A stretch of 64,000 nucleotides of DNA from an uncultured Pelagibacteraceae bacterium. Its GTDB lineage: Bacteria > Pseudomonadota > Alphaproteobacteria > Pelagibacterales > Pelagibacteraceae. This document shows, in pieces, positions 62,475 to 64,000 of this stretch (within the stretch, counting starts at the first letter, position 1; the number at the start of each line of letters is the position of its first letter). The translations under genes and the position numbers were made by a program. The stretch is from contig CACFZE010000002.1 in the NCBI GenBank assembly GCA_902570695.1, positions 123,682 to 187,681 of the forward strand, given 5' to 3'. The notes beneath the pieces were generated by a model. That model was given only the letters and a program-made list of their open reading frames with translations. It did no database searches and had not been told where the DNA came from.

Positions 62475-63559
62475 TATCTTAGTTTCAAAGTTGCCAATCC
62501 AATCATTGCCAAAATAATTGAGATTATCCAAAACCTAATTACAACAGTTGACTCGGGCCATCCTTTTTTTTCAAAATGATGGTGAATTGGGGCCATCCTA
62601 AATATCCTTTTTCCAGTCAATTTATAGGATATAACTTGAACAATTACAGAAACAGCTTCCAAAACAAATAATCCCCCAGTTATTGCTAAGACAATTTCAT
62701 GCTTAGTTATTATGCCAACAGCACCTAAAGAACCACCTAAAGATAAAGATCCAGTGTCCCCCATAAAAATTTTTGCTGGTGGTGCGTTAAACCATAAAAA
62801 ACCTAGACAAGCCCCAATTATAGATCCACAAAATATTGATGCTTCTCCAACACCCTCTATATAGGCTATCTGAAGATAATCTGAAAAAATAATGTTACCT
62901 GATACATAACTAATAAAAGCAAAACAAGCAGCAACTAACATGACGGGAACTGTTGCTAGCCCATCTAAACCATCAGTTAAATTAACTGCATTCGACGCTC
63001 CAACTAATATAAATAGATAAAAAGGTATAAAAAACCATCCAAGATTAATGACTAAATTTTTAAAAAATGGAAAATATAAATCATTTATTTGATCAGAATT
63101 ACTTGTTAAGTAAAGTATAGATATACCAATCAAAGCTAAAATAATTTGTAAAGAAAATTTAAGTTTGGATGAAATCCCCTGAGAACTTTTTAGTTTTATT
63201 TTTTTATAATCATCATAAGCCCCTAATAAACCAAATGATACGGCAATATAAATTAAAAACCAATTATATGGGTTTGATAGGTCGCCCCATAATAAAACTC
63301 CTGAAAAAACACCCAGTAATATTATTAGCCCTCCCATTGTAGGTGTTCCTATTTTTCTGATTATATGATCGCTTGGACCATCTTCTCTAATAGGATTATG
63401 AATTTGTTTAGATGAAAAAAAACTAATTAATGGGTTTCCAACTAAAAAAACGACAATCATAGCCGTAAACATAGAAAGTCCAGTTCTTACTGTTAAATAT
63501 TTAAAAACATTTAAAAAACTAAATTGATCTACGAAGATTGAAAAAAGTTCAAATAACAT
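62474..63559 (-). CDS. mraY: Phospho-N-acetylmuramoyl-pentapeptide transferase
   Basis: GTPTMGGLIIL, NAVNLTDGLDGLA, MAPIHHHFEKKGWPE. Confidence 0.98.
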   Translation of the reverse strand: MLFELFSIFVDQFSFLNVFKYLTVRTGLSMFTAMIVVFLVGNPLISFFSSKQIHNPIREDGPSDHIIRKIGTPTMGGLIILLGVFSGVLLWGDLSNPYNWFLIYIAVSFGLLGAYDDYKKIKLKSSQGISSKLKFSLQIILALIGISILYLTSNSDQINDLYFPFFKNLVINLGWFFIPFYLFILVGASNAVNLTDGLDGLATVPVMLVAACFAFISYVSGNIIFSDYLQIAYIEGVGEASIFCGSIIGACLGFLWFNAPPAKIFMGDTGSLSLGGSLGAVGIITKHEIVLAITGGLFVLEAVSVIVQVISYKLTGKRIFRMAPIHHHFEKKGWPESTVVIRFWIISIILAMIGLATLKLR

Positions 63560-64000
63560 TAAGATTTTGACCCGATACGTTTGGTTATTCTATTAAGTCC
63601 TGTAGAATTTGAGCCTTTTATCATTAGAAAATCACCATCATTTAAATCATTTTTTATAATATTATGAATATCATTAGTAGATTTAAGTATTTTTCCTCTT
63701 TTTTGTGTCTTAATTTTGTTAAATGTTTCTATGATATTTTTACCGTAAACAAACAACTTTTTGAACTTTGCCTTATTAATTTGTTCTGCAGCTTCAATAT
63801 GAAGTTTTTTCGAAAATTTTCCTAGTTCTAACATATCACCAAGTAGCATAAATTTTTTATTTGGGTTTATTTTTAAATTATTAAATTTATCAATTGTGAA
63901 ATTCAAAGACAATGGGTTTGAATTATAACTTTCATCTACTATATTTATTTTTTTTGAACCTACGGTAATTTTTTTTATATTTCCTCTTCCGCTAGGTATT
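63559..64000 (-). CDS. murF: UDP-MurNAc-tripeptide-D-Ala-D-Ala ligase MurF (N-terminus beyond window)
   Basis: Frame stays open to 64000: ...NIVDESYNSNPLSLNFTIDKFN..., MLGDMLELG, synteny. Confidence 0.92.
   Translation of the reverse strand, partial: IPSGRGNIKKITVGSKKINIVDESYNSNPLSLNFTIDKFNNLKINPNKKFMLLGDMLELGKFSKKLHIEAAEQINKAKFKKLFVYGKNIIETFNKIKTQKRGKILKSTNDIHNIIKNDLNDGDFLMIKGSNSTGLNRITKRIGSKS

Noticed and set aside
61188-62531. Apparent 58-bp overlap of murD with mraY in the ORF track
   Set aside because: Caused by an upstream alternative start; ATG 62474 (MKLKNDNLNKKFLIYGFGKSGIS) restores a minimal overlap.
1-64000. tRNA/rRNA genes, CRISPR arrays, prophage, transposons or toxin-antitoxin pairs
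   Set aside because: None seen; intergenic space is minimal and accounted for by promoters, three terminators and the riboswitch.

Overview
AT-rich, very compact alphaproteobacterial chromosome segment, most like SAR11/Pelagibacterales. This placement rests on gene content, base composition, proteorhodopsin, the glycine riboswitch and streamlining; no search was run. Main blocks: (1) a gcvT-gcvH-gcvP operon behind a tandem glycine riboswitch, running without a gap into an FAD oxidoreductase/DUF1365/cyclopropane synthase/DUF3833 block; (2) 5-oxoprolinase genes pxpABC with a DMT exporter and a TRAP transporter; (3) guaA/guaB (IMPDH without CBS domains), rlmE, pssA/psd, icd, alaS, recA, tolC; (4) an accessory-looking patch with umuDC, a putative polysaccharide lyase, GT2 and GT39 glycosyltransferases and a 34-aa ORF missed by the ORF track; (5) blue-type proteorhodopsin with a ferredoxin/reductase operon; (6) prpE, pyrC, ygfZ, fumC, uvrD, pepP; (7) a dcw cluster (murF to lpxC, then bamD and ligA) with no ftsZ or recN at their usual places. 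I saw no tRNA, rRNA, CRISPR array, prophage or transposon. Strongest non-routine signals: a 12-nt inverted repeat that could sequester the gcvT start codon as the riboswitch expression platform; matching LexA-like boxes at umuD and recA; the cryptic 34-aa ORF in the glycosyltransferase operon; all nine convergent gene junctions lying between a 12-nt overlap and a 2-nt gap; and a divergent FtsA with degenerate actin-fold motifs and no adjacent ftsZ. I found no clearly unprecedented multi-gene system.
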